Positions 9,557 through 19,538 of a stretch of 64,000 nucleotides of DNA are shown in pieces (within the stretch, counting starts at the first letter, position 1; each line of letters begins with the position of its first letter). The notes under the pieces were generated by a model. It had not been told where the DNA came from and ran no database searches. It saw only the letters and a list, made by a program, of their open reading frames with translations. The translations under genes and the position numbers were made by a program. The DNA is from Sphingobacterium mizutaii (GTDB lineage Bacteria > Bacteroidota > Bacteroidia > Sphingobacteriales > Sphingobacteriaceae). The stretch lies in the NCBI RefSeq assembly GCF_900187125.1, contig NZ_LT906468.1, positions 3,472,001-3,536,000 on the forward strand, given 5' to 3'.

Positions 9557-10207
9557 GTGAAAGAAAAGAAAAGAAACAAATCATATTCAATTGTTTTAAA
9601 AATTATTACAGGTATTATTTTTATCTATGGCTTATATTTTGTCATAAATTCATTTATTTTAATAAATGATTCTAAAAATTATTCTAAATACATTACAAAT
9701 AATATTAATACTTTAGAAAATGATACTCTCTTATACAATTTGTTGCCAAAGGATACCGGAATAATTGAAGATTTCAATTTTGAAGAATTAAAAAATTCAG
9801 AAAAAATTGTAACATATAGTTTAAAAAATGAACAACATTTAATTTTTAAATTTCCTCTAAAAGTTAATGAAATTAAATCCAATAAGGGGAATCCTAGCAC
9901 TTTAACTGGACTTAACAAAGTGCTAAATGTTTTTCCAGGAACCCAGTTAAACTACAAATACAAAAATATTGATAAACTAAAAGTACATTCAACAGATTTA
10001 CAAATAATATCGAATGGAAATGTTATTCAAAAAGAAAATTCAATAACTTTTGATAAAACAAGTTTTATTGATTATAAATTTAATGATGTTTCATTACTTT
10101 ATTTACAAACGAATAACCCAAATTTAACGATCACTTGTCAATATTATTTTTTTGAAAATTATTTTGTTATCGAATTTTCCGCCAAGGACAAAAGCCTTAC
10201 TACCTGA
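9557..10207 (+). CDS. hypothetical membrane-anchored protein, very AT-rich
   Basis: I do not recognise this 216-residue protein. It starts with a GTG codon. The N-terminus is basic (MKEKKRNKSYS), followed by one membrane segment at about residues 13-33 (IVLKIITGIIFIYGLYFVIN). The remaining 180 residues are polar, rich in Asn, Lys, Ile and Tyr, and should lie outside the inner membrane. The DNA is far more AT-rich than its neighbours, with long runs of AAA, AAT, TTA and ATT codons, which suggests recent acquisition or weak selection. It follows the alpha-2-macroglobulin gene on the same strand after a hairpin; a functional link is not shown. Confidence 0.6.
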   Translation: MKEKKRNKSYSIVLKIITGIIFIYGLYFVINSFILINDSKNYSKYITNNINTLENDTLLYNLLPKDTGIIEDFNFEELKNSEKIVTYSLKNEQHLIFKFPLKVNEIKSNKGNPSTLTGLNKVLNVFPGTQLNYKYKNIDKLKVHSTDLQIISNGNVIQKENSITFDKTSFIDYKFNDVSLLYLQTNNPNLTITCQYYFFENYFVIEFSAKDKSLTT

Positions 10208-10290
10208 AACCATAAAAATAATGCGAATGAAAGGTGATTGAAGTTTGTCTTGAATTGATTATGAAGATTAAACTAGTAAGAACTAAAATC

Positions 10291-10575
10291 TTACCTCCTA
10301 AAATTAATTGCTATAGCTTTTATTTTCGGGTCAGATATAGCCTTGTTAACAAGGCTACTGGATTCATTTAATATCGCTTGATCTCCTTTTTTAGAATTTT
10401 TAGACGACATTATGTCCTTTAATAAATCTTGTTTTGAGACATTTTTACATAATACCAGACATAGATCAGTAATCAATTTCCTGTTGAATATCTTGAGGGC
10501 ATTAATTGGATATACTTTCTTCTTTAAAATAGTATGAACAGCAAGAAAACCAATTATTCCTAGCAGCTTAACGAA
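10291..10575 (-). pseudogene. possible small decayed gene without a start codon
   Basis: An open frame of about 94 residues runs on the minus strand between the hppA terminator and the AT-rich gene. Its first part is hydrophobic (VKLLGIIGFLAVHTIL) and then basic, like a membrane anchor or signal peptide, and it ends in IAINFRR before the stop. No ATG or GTG begins the frame; the first TTG is internal at 10476. It may be a gene that lost its start, a non-canonical start, or chance. The family is unknown. Confidence 0.25.
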
Positions 10576-10594
10576 TCACGTTATTCAAAAAAAG

Positions 10595-10631
10595 AAAGCC
10601 CTCTGTCGCAATTTGCTTGACAGAGGGCTTT
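10595..10631 (-). terminator. hppA terminator (bidirectional hairpin)
   Basis: A 13-bp perfect stem, AAAGCCCTCTGTC (10595-10607) with GACAGAGGGCTTT (10619-10631), starts 21 bp beyond the hppA stop. On the minus strand it is followed by a T-rich run. The 11-base loop has its own GCAA/TTGC pairing. Confidence 0.85.
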
Positions 10632-10652
10632 TATTTTAGAAAGGTTTAATGC

Positions 10653-12899
10653 TTATTTATTTTTTGTGATTATCGGTTTATGATCAACCATAACCACTTT
10701 TTCTTTATTTTCTACCTTATCCTTCTTTGCATTTTCTGCGAGGTGATGACCGCCCAAGATTGGAGCAATGACCAACCCTACTAGACAAGTCAATTTAATC
10801 AAGATATTCATGGAAGGACCAGAAGTATCTTTGAATGGATCACCAACGGTATCTCCGGTTACTGCTGCTTTATGCGCATCAGAACCTTTGAAGGTCATCT
10901 CACCATTGATCATAACACCAGCTTCAAAGGATTTCTTGGCATTATCCCAAGCTCCACCGGCATTATTTTGGAAGATCGCCCACATAACTCCTGAAACTGC
11001 AACTCCCGCCATATACGCTCCTAATGCCTCTGCACCCATCACAAACCCAACAATGATTGGGGTGATAATGGTAATGGCACCCGGCAACATCATTTCGCGC
11101 AATGCGGCTTTGGTGGAAATATCCACACATCTTCCATAATCAGGTTTTCCAGTTCCTTCTAAGATGCCTGGAATTTCACGGAATTGTCTTCTTACTTCGT
11201 TCACCATATCCATCGCCGCTTTACCTACCGACTGCATTGCCAAAGCGGAAAATACAACTGGGATCATACCACCAATAAACAAGGCTGCCAATACATCGGC
11301 TTTGAAAATATTGATACCATCAATTCCGGTAAAGGTCACATAAGCTGCAAATAAAGCGAGTGCGGTCAATGCTGCTGAGGCAATGGCAAAACCCTTTCCT
11401 ACCGCAGCTGTAGTATTACCTACCGAATCCAAAACATCCGTACGCTGGCGCACCTCTTTTGGCAATTCGCTCATCTCAGCAATACCGCCCGCATTATCGG
11501 CAATTGGCCCAAAGGCATCGATTGCTAATTGCATAGCCGTGGTCGCCATCATGGCTGAAGCCGCAATCGCCACTCCATAGAAACCTGCCAGTTCATATGA
11601 ACCCCAGATTGCCAAAGCAAATAGGATGACCGAAGAGGCTGTAGATTTCATACCGGTCGCTAAACCGGCAATAATATTGGTCGCCGCACCGGTAGAAGAA
11701 TTCTGTACAATATTCAAAACTGGTTTCTTACCCAAACCGGTATAGTATTCTGTAAAAGATGAAATCAAACCTCCAACCGCTAAACCAACAATGGTTGAAT
11801 AGAAAATATTCATTCTAGGGACATCCTGATAGCCTTCACCAAAAAACTTCATCTGGATAACCTCTGGCAACATATACTGGATCAAAAAGAAACAAGCAAC
11901 CACCGTCAATAGGATCGATGTCCAGTTTCCCATATTCAAGGCCTTCTGCACTTGGTTTTCACGGGCATCATTTGATGAAACCTTAACCAAGAAAGTACCG
12001 ATGATAGAGGCTAAAATACCAACACCAGCAATCACGATAGGCAGCAAGATCGGTCCCATGCCATTAAAAGCATCCGTGAACTGTGATCCATTTACTTCCG
12101 ACATGTCCTTGATGATATAGTTACCCAGCACCATCGAAGCCAATACGGTTGCCACGTAAGATCCAAATAGATCGGCCCCCATCCCAGCAACATCACCCAC
12201 ATTATCCCCAACGTTATCGGCAATGGTCGCTGGATTACGAGGATCATCCTCTGGAATCCCAGCTTCTACCTTACCTACTAAATCCGCTCCAACGTCAGCT
12301 GCTTTGGTATAGATACCACCACCTACCCTAGCAAATAGGGCAATGGATTCCGCACCTAAGGAAAAACCTGCCAGGGCCTCCAAAACAACGGTCATCTCCA
12401 TATAGAAATTTCCGCCTTCGGTCAAAAACATCTTAAGGAACAATAGAAAGAAAATGCTCAATCCCAATACCGCCAATCCGGCTACGCCTAATCCCATAAC
12501 GGTACCTCCAGAAAAGGAAACCTTAAGGGCTTGTGGTAGACTGGTTCTGGCTGCTTGGGTTGTTCTGACATTGGCCCGCGTCGCTATCCGCATCCCGATG
12601 TTCCCCGCCAAAGCCGAGAAAAAGGCACCACAGATAAAAGCAACAACGATAATCCAATGGGAAGTCTCTACCAAAGTAGATACGATGAAAAGTGCAATCG
12701 ATGCGATCACAACAAAAATTAACAGGATTCGGTATTCCGCCTTCAGGAAAGCCATCGCCCCCTCTTGGATACTCTTGGAAATGGTTTGCATCTTGCCGTC
12801 GCCAGCATCTTGCTTACCAACCCATCCTGCTTTGACAAACATAAATAACAGACCCAATACAGCGAGTGCTGCTGGTAAATAGATGATAAATTGTTCCAT
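10653..12899 (-). CDS. hppA: K+-dependent ion-translocating membrane pyrophosphatase
   Basis: This integral membrane enzyme (748 residues, about 16 membrane segments) hydrolyses pyrophosphate and pumps H+ and/or Na+ across the inner membrane. The active-site block with [13 protein letters not shown] and [17 protein letters not shown] is intact, as are the later Asp/Lys clusters. At the position that separates the two K+ classes, this protein has [10 protein letters not shown] (residues 494-503). Ala498 and Gly501 mark the K+-dependent class; K+-independent enzymes have Lys and Thr there. Na+ versus H+ transport cannot be decided from this alone. It is a single gene with its own promoter and terminator. 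Confidence 0.93.
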   Translation of the reverse strand: MEQFIIYLPAALAVLGLLFMFVKAGWVGKQDAGDGKMQTISKSIQEGAMAFLKAEYRILLIFVVIASIALFIVSTLVETSHWIIVVAFICGAFFSALAGNIGMRIATRANVRTTQAARTSLPQALKVSFSGGTVMGLGVAGLAVLGLSIFFLLFLKMFLTEGGNFYMEMTVVLEALAGFSLGAESIALFARVGGGIYTKAADVGADLVGKVEAGIPEDDPRNPATIADNVGDNVGDVAGMGADLFGSYVATVLASMVLGNYIIKDMSEVNGSQFTDAFNGMGPILLPIVIAGVGILASIIGTFLVKVSSNDARENQVQKALNMGNWTSILLTVVACFFLIQYMLPEVIQMKFFGEGYQDVPRMNIFYSTIVGLAVGGLISSFTEYYTGLGKKPVLNIVQNSSTGAATNIIAGLATGMKSTASSVILFALAIWGSYELAGFYGVAIAASAMMATTAMQLAIDAFGPIADNAGGIAEMSELPKEVRQRTDVLDSVGNTTAAVGKGFAIASAALTALALFAAYVTFTGIDGINIFKADVLAALFIGGMIPVVFSALAMQSVGKAAMDMVNEVRRQFREIPGILEGTGKPDYGRCVDISTKAALREMMLPGAITIITPIIVGFVMGAEALGAYMAGVAVSGVMWAIFQNNAGGAWDNAKKSFEAGVMINGEMTFKGSDAHKAAVTGDTVGDPFKDTSGPSMNILIKLTCLVGLVIAPILGGHHLAENAKKDKVENKEKVVMVDHKPIITKNK

Positions 12900-12921
12900 A
12901 CAAAGTTTATTTGGTTAGTAT

Positions 12922-12953
12922 TAAAGATAACACATTTTTTTATCAATATACAA
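12922..12953 (-). promoter_or_regulatory. probable hppA promoter
   Basis: On the minus strand a -7-like element TATCTTTA (12929-12922, one mismatch to TAnnTTTG) is preceded after 21 bp by TTG (12953-12951). The leader to the hppA ATG would be about 16 nt. Confidence 0.4.
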
Positions 12954-13040
12954 GCGTACAAAAACTTGTTTGATTTCGTACTCAATCGATAAACCTTGGA
13001 AGAACAATTACTTAGGATCGGCTTTTTTTAAGGCGACGGA

Positions 13041-14939
13041 TCAGAGGGCATTCCAACTATACAGCTCGTTTTCCAATTTCACCTCATCAGAATCAAGCAG
13101 CTTTCGGAGGACTTTGAGGCGGTCCTCATCTTTGCCTATTTCTATTGCCTCGATCAGATCATGTAGCAACATGGGCTTTGCCAGCAAAAGGAATTGAATC
13201 TTCTTTTCAATGGATTCTGCCAAACCAGATTTATGCTCACGAACCACACAAAGATCGCATACCCCACAAGGTTCCTTGGCTTCTTCCCCAAAATAATGCT
13301 GCAAACTCAAACTACGGCAATCCTTGGCATCCAAGTAATGATAGATAGCCTTTACCTGATCTTCCTTGATCAGCTTTCTTTCAGCAATAAATTTGGTATC
13401 GATGTAGAGGTTCTTATAATCTACCCGGGGTTGCAAAAATTGGAGCTGTGGGTAATCCGTCTTGGCCACATAGGTCATCAGCTCTTGCTGTTGCAGGTAC
13501 CGCATCATCCGCACTATCTCTTCATAGGGCTTGCTCAGTTTCTTGGCAAGTTCAAATTCATTGATCGGGACATAATAGTCAAAAACACCACCATAAATCC
13601 GCAAAATGGCTTTGATCAATGGGTCATAGGCAGCACTCTGTACCTGGAATTTATAAAGTTCCTGAAAATCCACCTCGAATTTAATCCTTGCCGGAATATA
13701 GACCGCTTCACTCAATGACAACCATTTATCCCTTTCCAAGAACTTCAGGGAACTCAGGGTCTTGACCACCTCCAATTTATATTTCTTGGCAAAATCGACC
13801 ACGTCGAAATCATAGGTCAAGCCTTTTCCAGCACCATAAGCGATCTGAAAGTAATTACAGAGATGATGGTAGACCTGTTGGATATATTGAAAATCTGGAA
13901 AGCTCAGGTCTATATTTTCCCAGAGTTCATTGCGATCGGCCTGCTGATACAATAAGACTGGATAGGCTTTTTTTCCATCTCTACCTGCCCTTCCAGCTTC
14001 TTGATAATAGGCCTCTAGCGAATCAGGAATGTCCAAGTGAATGACGAAACGTACATCAGGTTTATCTATTCCCATCCCAAAAGCATTGGTGGCCACAATA
14101 ACGCGAACCTGGTTACTTGTCCATGCATCCTGTTTTTTGGAACGGCTTTGCATATCCAAACCTGCATGATAGAAATCGGCCGGTATGCCATGGTTCAACA
14201 GATAGCGAGCCACCTCTTGGGTTTCCCGACGGTTTCTTACATAGACAATCCCCGTTCCTCCGATCTTCGAAATAATCTTCAACATCCGTCCCATCTTATA
14301 GTCTTCCTTGAAAACCATATAGCCAAGGTTTTCCCTTCGGAAACTCTTGGATAGTACATTTGGCTTCACAAAGCCCAACTTCTCTTGGATATCTTCTACC
14401 ACTTTAGGGGTAGCAGTAGCAGTCAATGCAAGAATTGGAACTTTGGGCTGTAATTCCCGTAGTTTGATCAGCTCCAAATAGGAAGGTCGAAAATCATAGC
14501 CCCATTGTGAAATACAATGCGCTTCATCAATGGCAAAAAGATTCACCTTCATGTGGCGGATCCTTTCCTGAACCATATCATTGTATAGCCGTTCGGGAGC
14601 CAAATAGAGGAATTTGATATTGCCGAAAATACAATTGTCCAAAGCAATGTCCACTTCTCGGTGCGACATGCCTGAATAAATGGCAATTGCCGAAATACTC
14701 CTCTTCCTGAGGTTTTCGACTTGGTCTTTCATCAAGGCAATCAATGGACTGATCACGATGCAAATCCCTTCTTGGAGCATGGCAGGAACCTGGAAGCAAA
14801 TGGATTTCCCCCCACCGGTAGGCATCAAGGCCAAGGTGTCATTTCCCAAGAGGATCTCATGGATAATTTCTTCCTGCAAAGGGCGAAATTTATCATATCC
14901 CCAATACTCTTTTAATATGGATAAGCTAGTTTTTTCCAT
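13041..14939 (-). CDS. recQ: ATP-dependent DNA helicase RecQ
   Basis: RecQ is a 3'-5' DNA helicase for recombination and fork repair. In the 632-residue form the Walker A motif (GGGKS) is at 42-46 and the DEAH box at 138-141 (FAIDEAHCISQWGYDFRP). Motif VI-like QEAGRAGRDG follows, and the RecQ-C zinc cysteines are seen in SLQHYFGEE...CGVCDLC. The C-terminus is short, and I see no clear HRDC domain, so this is the shorter RecQ type. I chose the ATG at 14939 because it overlaps the comEC stop by 14 bp and begins the conserved MEKTSLSILKEYWGYDKFRP; a longer frame adds only nine unconserved residues. Confidence 0.93.
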   Translation of the reverse strand: MEKTSLSILKEYWGYDKFRPLQEEIIHEILLGNDTLALMPTGGGKSICFQVPAMLQEGICIVISPLIALMKDQVENLRKRSISAIAIYSGMSHREVDIALDNCIFGNIKFLYLAPERLYNDMVQERIRHMKVNLFAIDEAHCISQWGYDFRPSYLELIKLRELQPKVPILALTATATPKVVEDIQEKLGFVKPNVLSKSFRRENLGYMVFKEDYKMGRMLKIISKIGGTGIVYVRNRRETQEVARYLLNHGIPADFYHAGLDMQSRSKKQDAWTSNQVRVIVATNAFGMGIDKPDVRFVIHLDIPDSLEAYYQEAGRAGRDGKKAYPVLLYQQADRNELWENIDLSFPDFQYIQQVYHHLCNYFQIAYGAGKGLTYDFDVVDFAKKYKLEVVKTLSSLKFLERDKWLSLSEAVYIPARIKFEVDFQELYKFQVQSAAYDPLIKAILRIYGGVFDYYVPINEFELAKKLSKPYEEIVRMMRYLQQQELMTYVAKTDYPQLQFLQPRVDYKNLYIDTKFIAERKLIKEDQVKAIYHYLDAKDCRSLSLQHYFGEEAKEPCGVCDLCVVREHKSGLAESIEKKIQFLLLAKPMLLHDLIEAIEIGKDEDRLKVLRKLLDSDEVKLENELYSWNAL

Positions 14940-16983
14940 CGTGATTACTCTCCCAAACATACGCAAAATTATCCTTCAATATGTAATAAGCCCTGTTTAC
15001 CCTTTTTAATTCTGCAACCGACTTTTCAATATGCTGATCTGAATTGGACCCATCCAAAATGGTTATGGAGGCTTGCAATTCCTTGGGTAACCGAGCATTG
15101 TTCCTGAGCAGTAAAACTTTAGAAGGGCGATGATCCTGAACACTGGAATTCTGAATATATAGATCCAGATCATCAGTGATATGTAGCAATTGATTTTCAT
15201 TTTTAGGATGCAATCTATCGAACTGTACATCTTTGCTATCGACATATTTCTTTAAATCTGGAAACACAGAAAACTTAAGGCTTTTATGCTGGAGCGAATC
15301 ACAGGTACTGATTAAATGCACATTCCCTTGCCTGATATAGGCAAGACACAGTTGTTTACGGGTATTATATATTTTTAGGCCTTCAAATGATCGATGCTCC
15401 AGCCTGGTCCTAAGGACCATGGAAAATAACAGGATAAAGGAAAATACAGCCGGATAGATAAAAATTTTTGCCTGCTTCTGAAAAGCTATAAAGAGAAAGA
15501 TTAGGCTAATGTAGGAAAGTATGGTAATGGAAGCATCTATTATGATTCCATGTATGCTAGAAAACGGAATGGAGTCCATATACTTAAGCATCTGATAGGA
15601 AAATAAAATGCATTGATTCAATAGCTCTCCAAAAAACTCACCTATTCCATCCATCGGAAATACGACTAATCCTAAGCCAGCATATAGGATGATAGTGGAA
15701 GGCAAGCTAATCAATAAATTGGATAGCAAAAAGAAAGTCGGGAACTGGTTGAAATAGAAAATTGCTAAAGCTGTAGTCGTCAATTGTGCAGCAATAGAAA
15801 TGTAAAGTAGATCCAAAAGCTTATTGACCCCATTATTGGATGAATAATACAAATATTGAAGGATAGGAATAAACAGTAGGATGCCAATAACCGCAAGATA
15901 GGATAACTGAAAACCTATATCAAAAAGCATAAAAGGGTCAAACAGCAACAGAAGAAATGCGGAGGAAAAGACCGTATTTAAGGAAAAAATTACCCGATTG
16001 CGCCAATGCCCTATCAAAAACAAGCTAAACATAAAGGTGGCCCGCAATACGGCTGGCACAAAACCACAGATAAGAGCATAAAACCATATCATACAAAGGG
16101 TAAAAATATATCTGGCCTTCCTGCCCTGCTGAAATCGATCTATTGGTTTTAGGATCAGATTCAAAAGAAAGAACATCAAGCCCACATGCATCCCTGATAC
16201 ACTCAGCACATGAATGGTTCCGGTGTTAGAGAAGACTTCCAACAATTCATCAGACATATCTGTACGATACCCGAAGGTGATGGCACTGGCAATCTGAAAA
16301 GCTGAAGGATCCCTTATGAATTTCCTGAAATTAATCTGTAGCCTTTCCCGGAATTGCAAAACCCAGCTTTCAAATCTATTCAGCTTTCCTTTTCTAAGCA
16401 GCAATACTTGTTCCCTTGGAATGAATACCTGATAGAATATCCCTTTTCCTTTCAAATAGGATGAATAATCAAATTGACCTGGGTTAAAGGCAGGGGCCAG
16501 CTCCTTGACCTTGGCTTTAAACCCAATGATATCCCCTTTGTGTAAATCAGTAAGGATAGAATCTTGATCCCAAATAGTTGCCATAAGGCGGGTACTATAC
16601 GCAATTGAACCAGCAGCTTGATGTTGGAATTCCAGTTCAATCCGACATCGTAAAACCTGGCCTTTTCTAATGGGTTCATCCAGTAATTTTCCAGAATAGA
16701 TTAGCTCATGGCTTAAATCCATTTTTTCTTTGGGCATTTTTAGCGCAAGGCTGAACATCCCTATCAGAAACAACAGGACATAGATCAGCAAATGGAGTTT
16801 CTTAGGCTTTTTAATCCAGCCATAAAGGAGCAGAAGAAAGAAAAGGATTAGGATCAATAGGGCCAGACCTTGGAAATAGGCATAGTCCCAAGGAATAAAG
16901 AAGGATACTAAAATGCCAAGGGTAAAGAAAAGAAATACCCGAAAGAATGGAACCTGCTCTAATTTCAAATCCCGAAACTCCAT
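14926..16983 (-). CDS. comEC: ComEC/Rec2-family DNA-uptake channel protein
   Basis: ComEC forms the inner-membrane channel that passes single-stranded DNA into the cytosol during natural transformation. The 685-residue protein starts with hydrophobic segments (residues 11-82), then a soluble domain, then the multi-pass competence domain opening with HVLSVSGMHVGL at 258-269, the family signature. The C-terminal part, from about 535, ends in a segment like the close of a metallo-beta-lactamase domain (ILDGSN...AYYILKDNFAYVW). It lacks a visible HxHxDH metal motif, so nuclease activity is doubtful. The ATG at 16983 lies 2 bp after the upstream stop (TAAGCATG); an in-frame TTG start at 16992 is less likely. 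Confidence 0.9.
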   Translation of the reverse strand: MEFRDLKLEQVPFFRVFLFFTLGILVSFFIPWDYAYFQGLALLILILFFLLLLYGWIKKPKKLHLLIYVLLFLIGMFSLALKMPKEKMDLSHELIYSGKLLDEPIRKGQVLRCRIELEFQHQAAGSIAYSTRLMATIWDQDSILTDLHKGDIIGFKAKVKELAPAFNPGQFDYSSYLKGKGIFYQVFIPREQVLLLRKGKLNRFESWVLQFRERLQINFRKFIRDPSAFQIASAITFGYRTDMSDELLEVFSNTGTIHVLSVSGMHVGLMFFLLNLILKPIDRFQQGRKARYIFTLCMIWFYALICGFVPAVLRATFMFSLFLIGHWRNRVIFSLNTVFSSAFLLLLFDPFMLFDIGFQLSYLAVIGILLFIPILQYLYYSSNNGVNKLLDLLYISIAAQLTTTALAIFYFNQFPTFFLLSNLLISLPSTIILYAGLGLVVFPMDGIGEFFGELLNQCILFSYQMLKYMDSIPFSSIHGIIIDASITILSYISLIFLFIAFQKQAKIFIYPAVFSFILLFSMVLRTRLEHRSFEGLKIYNTRKQLCLAYIRQGNVHLISTCDSLQHKSLKFSVFPDLKKYVDSKDVQFDRLHPKNENQLLHITDDLDLYIQNSSVQDHRPSKVLLLRNNARLPKELQASITILDGSNSDQHIEKSVAELKRVNRAYYILKDNFAYVWESNHDGKN

Positions 16984-16985
16984 GC

Positions 16986-19037
16986 TTACCAAGAATAACG
17001 GATCTGTACCTTGACGTCTGATTTATTATTGTCTGCAATCTCATCCAGTCCAGAGCCTAACTTGTCATCAGCAAAATAATGTGTCAAGGCATATCTTAGC
17101 CAAATATCAATTCCTTTAATAGGTCTCAACTTCTGGTTCAAATAAGTCCGAAAACCTTTCCGGAAATAAGATGGAAAGGAAAAACCATATAATACATCCC
17201 TTTCATAAGCAAACAATCTGGCATCATAGGAATCCGAACTAAAATAGGCCAAGCGAAGATTCCCGCCTATTTTCCATTTGGGTCGATTCCAGATTAAATC
17301 CTGATAAACCATGATAGCATGCTGCTTACCAAAATTCGTTTTATGGAATTCCTTGACTTCCACTTGATTTCCAATCTGCAAGGAATTATTGAGCTTATAG
17401 AGGAAAATCAACCTCAATTGTTGCCTAGACACATCCGCGATACCTTTGAATTCTTTCTGATCGGCATTGAAGTTTTCCTGATAGAATTTATATTGATAAC
17501 GTAATCTCAAGTGCCCTTTTCTATACCAGATATAACTCAATTGGGTTCTTCCCAGAAAGGAATATGAGGGTAATTTAGTGCGGTATTTCATCCCCGGAAA
17601 ATTCACATAATCCAATCCATTCATCCATTCTATTTTTCGAGTTGGGTGGAATGTAAATCCTAGATTGAGGCCCTCTTCATTTGCTAAATTGGATTGTACC
17701 TGAAAAGACTGGGCAAAAAAGGCATGATAATCCTTTGCATAATTTCTATAAGAAATGGATATGGAGAACTTCCTCCCAAGTGCTGCGATCAATCCATGAT
17801 TATGCGCCCAACCCGTCCCGAAGGAATGCGCTGACTCCCCAAACATCAAGATATTGTACAGGTAATATTGATAATAGGCCGAAACATTCTGTAAGTATTG
17901 ACCTTCAAATCTGTGCTGACTGTATGGTCGGGTATTGAGCTTGAGGGGTAAGTCAAATTGGGTATGCAATAGGTTAGCACCAATTTTTAGGCGGGAATCC
18001 ATATAACCTAATTGGAGCCCATAAACCATTTGATGCAGCCTTTTTCGGTTGTTCAATTCGCTTGGCGTTCGATGTAAACCAGAATAATTGATGCTACTGA
18101 CAAAAGGATAAGAGCCATCAGTATTTAGGCTGGCTGAAAGTTTATTGAATGAAAAAAATGGCGTAAACTCAAATGCCTTTCTTTTGACCTGTACGGCTAT
18201 GCCTCGCATAAATTTACTTTCCATCAATCCAGTATGGGCTCTAATGCCTAAGCCCTGCTTCATGATATTTGCCACGGAAGCAGATCTGCCCAACACTGCT
18301 CCATTCCATAAGGACAGGCCTTGGCCAAACTGCAAAAGGTAGTCGCCAACAATAAGCTTTTCAAAGGGACCGATCTTATTGATGAGAACGGAACCTGAAT
18401 AATAATCGAAACCCATCCTTTTTTGGTCAACAAGAAAAGGTTCGCCGGCATCCTTTTTCATATTGAGGCTAATCTTGAGTTTCTGACGGGCATTCCAACG
18501 GATACGGTTGATAATCTTATCGGGAGTGCCCAAATACCTTGACCTTTTGGGATCCGCGATCTCATAACCCCTAGGCACCTGTAATCCTCGGCTATAGGTC
18601 ATCATCCAAGATCCATTAGCTTTCTTGACCAATCCCCTTAAATCACCCTCTCCATCCAGTAGATTTTCATTGACCTTGACAAATGGAAGCAATTGTTCCA
18701 GTACTTCCAGATTGATACTGGGAATAACCTGAAGTTCTAATGTGGAGATAAAGGGTCCAGCTTTCTCCCGATGCCTTAAGATCTGCTGCACCTGAACTGG
18801 GGTAAGGAAAAATAATTGATGCAGGTCTTCTGCGGTAGCCCTATTCAAATCTAAGCGTCGCTTTAGGTAGTAGGATAAGGTTTCTGCATAATCGGATAAT
18901 TCTGTAGGCACTTCACTTTCATCCTGAATATGGTTGACCATTATTTCCTCGGCTTCAGTTTCATTTTGGGAGTATACAGATAAAGGAATAAGGCATAGGA
19001 CGAAAAGAAAAAACAAACTTGGAAAAACACTGTACAT
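16986..19037 (-). CDS. ComEA-like helix-hairpin-helix protein fused to a putative outer-membrane barrel
   Basis: A 683-residue exported protein. The signal peptide covers 1-23 (FLFVLCLIPLSVYSQ). A double helix-hairpin-helix DNA-binding module lies at about 62-122 (LDLNRATAEDLHQLFFLTP, then ILRHREKAGPF). The last 530 residues alternate polar and aromatic residues in short strands and end in VQIRYSW, a terminal aromatic as in outer-membrane beta-barrels. It is followed after 2 bp by comEC and then by recQ, so a role in DNA binding and uptake at the outer membrane is a fair inference. The barrel is predicted by eye only. Confidence 0.75.
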   Translation of the reverse strand: MYSVFPSLFFLFVLCLIPLSVYSQNETEAEEIMVNHIQDESEVPTELSDYAETLSYYLKRRLDLNRATAEDLHQLFFLTPVQVQQILRHREKAGPFISTLELQVIPSINLEVLEQLLPFVKVNENLLDGEGDLRGLVKKANGSWMMTYSRGLQVPRGYEIADPKRSRYLGTPDKIINRIRWNARQKLKISLNMKKDAGEPFLVDQKRMGFDYYSGSVLINKIGPFEKLIVGDYLLQFGQGLSLWNGAVLGRSASVANIMKQGLGIRAHTGLMESKFMRGIAVQVKRKAFEFTPFFSFNKLSASLNTDGSYPFVSSINYSGLHRTPSELNNRKRLHQMVYGLQLGYMDSRLKIGANLLHTQFDLPLKLNTRPYSQHRFEGQYLQNVSAYYQYYLYNILMFGESAHSFGTGWAHNHGLIAALGRKFSISISYRNYAKDYHAFFAQSFQVQSNLANEEGLNLGFTFHPTRKIEWMNGLDYVNFPGMKYRTKLPSYSFLGRTQLSYIWYRKGHLRLRYQYKFYQENFNADQKEFKGIADVSRQQLRLIFLYKLNNSLQIGNQVEVKEFHKTNFGKQHAIMVYQDLIWNRPKWKIGGNLRLAYFSSDSYDARLFAYERDVLYGFSFPSYFRKGFRTYLNQKLRPIKGIDIWLRYALTHYFADDKLGSGLDEIADNNKSDVKVQIRYSW

Positions 19038-19197
19038 TCAAAAAAGCAATAAAAATCCATACTTGGGCTTTCAAGCTAAATATCGGAGCACATTGTTAAC
19101 TGGGCATCATTTGAGTTTTATAATATGACTAAGGGTACGATGCTGTATAATAAATTTTGGTAAAGAATTTTTAAAGGGAGGACGAGCCTATAGCGAT

Positions 19198-19403
19198 AAA
19201 TTCAATGGGATTAGTTGGGATGAAAGATCAAAAATTCGAAAAATGATGCAGGGTTTTAGCTTAGTCTTATTCGAGGCATGCTCGGGACATATTGCGAAAA
19301 TTCAATGGGATTAGTTGGGATGAAAGATCAAAAATTCGAAAAATGATGCAGGGTTTTAGCTTAGTCTTATTCGAGGCATGCTCGGGACATATTGCGAAAA
19401 TTC
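19198..19403. repeat. exact 100-bp tandem duplication
   Basis: The 100 bases at 19201-19300 are repeated without a change at 19301-19400, with AAA before copy 1 and TTC after copy 2 extending the match. It lies in the 439-bp gene-free stretch between the HhH gene and the gyrB terminator. I see no gene in it. The unit carries the left arm of a palindromic element whose right arm is present only once, after copy 2. Confidence 0.95.
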
Positions 19404-19428
19404 CGAATATGGCCCGAATAAAACTAAG
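19360..19428. repeat. imperfect palindromic element (family copy 1)
   Basis: The left arm 19360-19377 (CTTAGTCTTATTCGAGGC) pairs 15 of 18 with 19411-19428 (GGCCCGAATAAAACTAAG). The interior contains GACATATTGCGA and TTCCGAATA, strings also found in the palindrome at 52465-52510, so both look like members of one dispersed repeat family. Confidence 0.75.
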
Positions 19429-19476
19429 ACCATAATCGGGAAATAAATCACATCAGTTTTCATGTTAAGAAAAAAT

Positions 19477-19508
19477 AAAGGTGGTCGAAAATAATCTCGA
19501 CCACCTTT
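19477..19508 (-). terminator. gyrB: gyrB terminator
   Basis: A 12-bp perfect stem, AAAGGTGGTCGA (19477-19488) with TCGACCACCTTT (19497-19508), has an 8-base loop. It starts 30 bp past the gyrB stop, with T-rich sequence after it on the minus strand. Confidence 0.85.
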
Positions 19509-19538
19509 AATCTGTGAAACTTATATTTTGATCTATTC

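Noticed and set aside
12454..12882. A 142-codon plus-strand frame antisense to hppA
   Set aside because: The translation is low-complexity Ala/Pro/Thr, as expected opposite membrane segments. hppA is certain.
19198..19403. A CRISPR array
   Set aside because: Only two contiguous 100-bp copies with no spacers; it is a tandem duplication.
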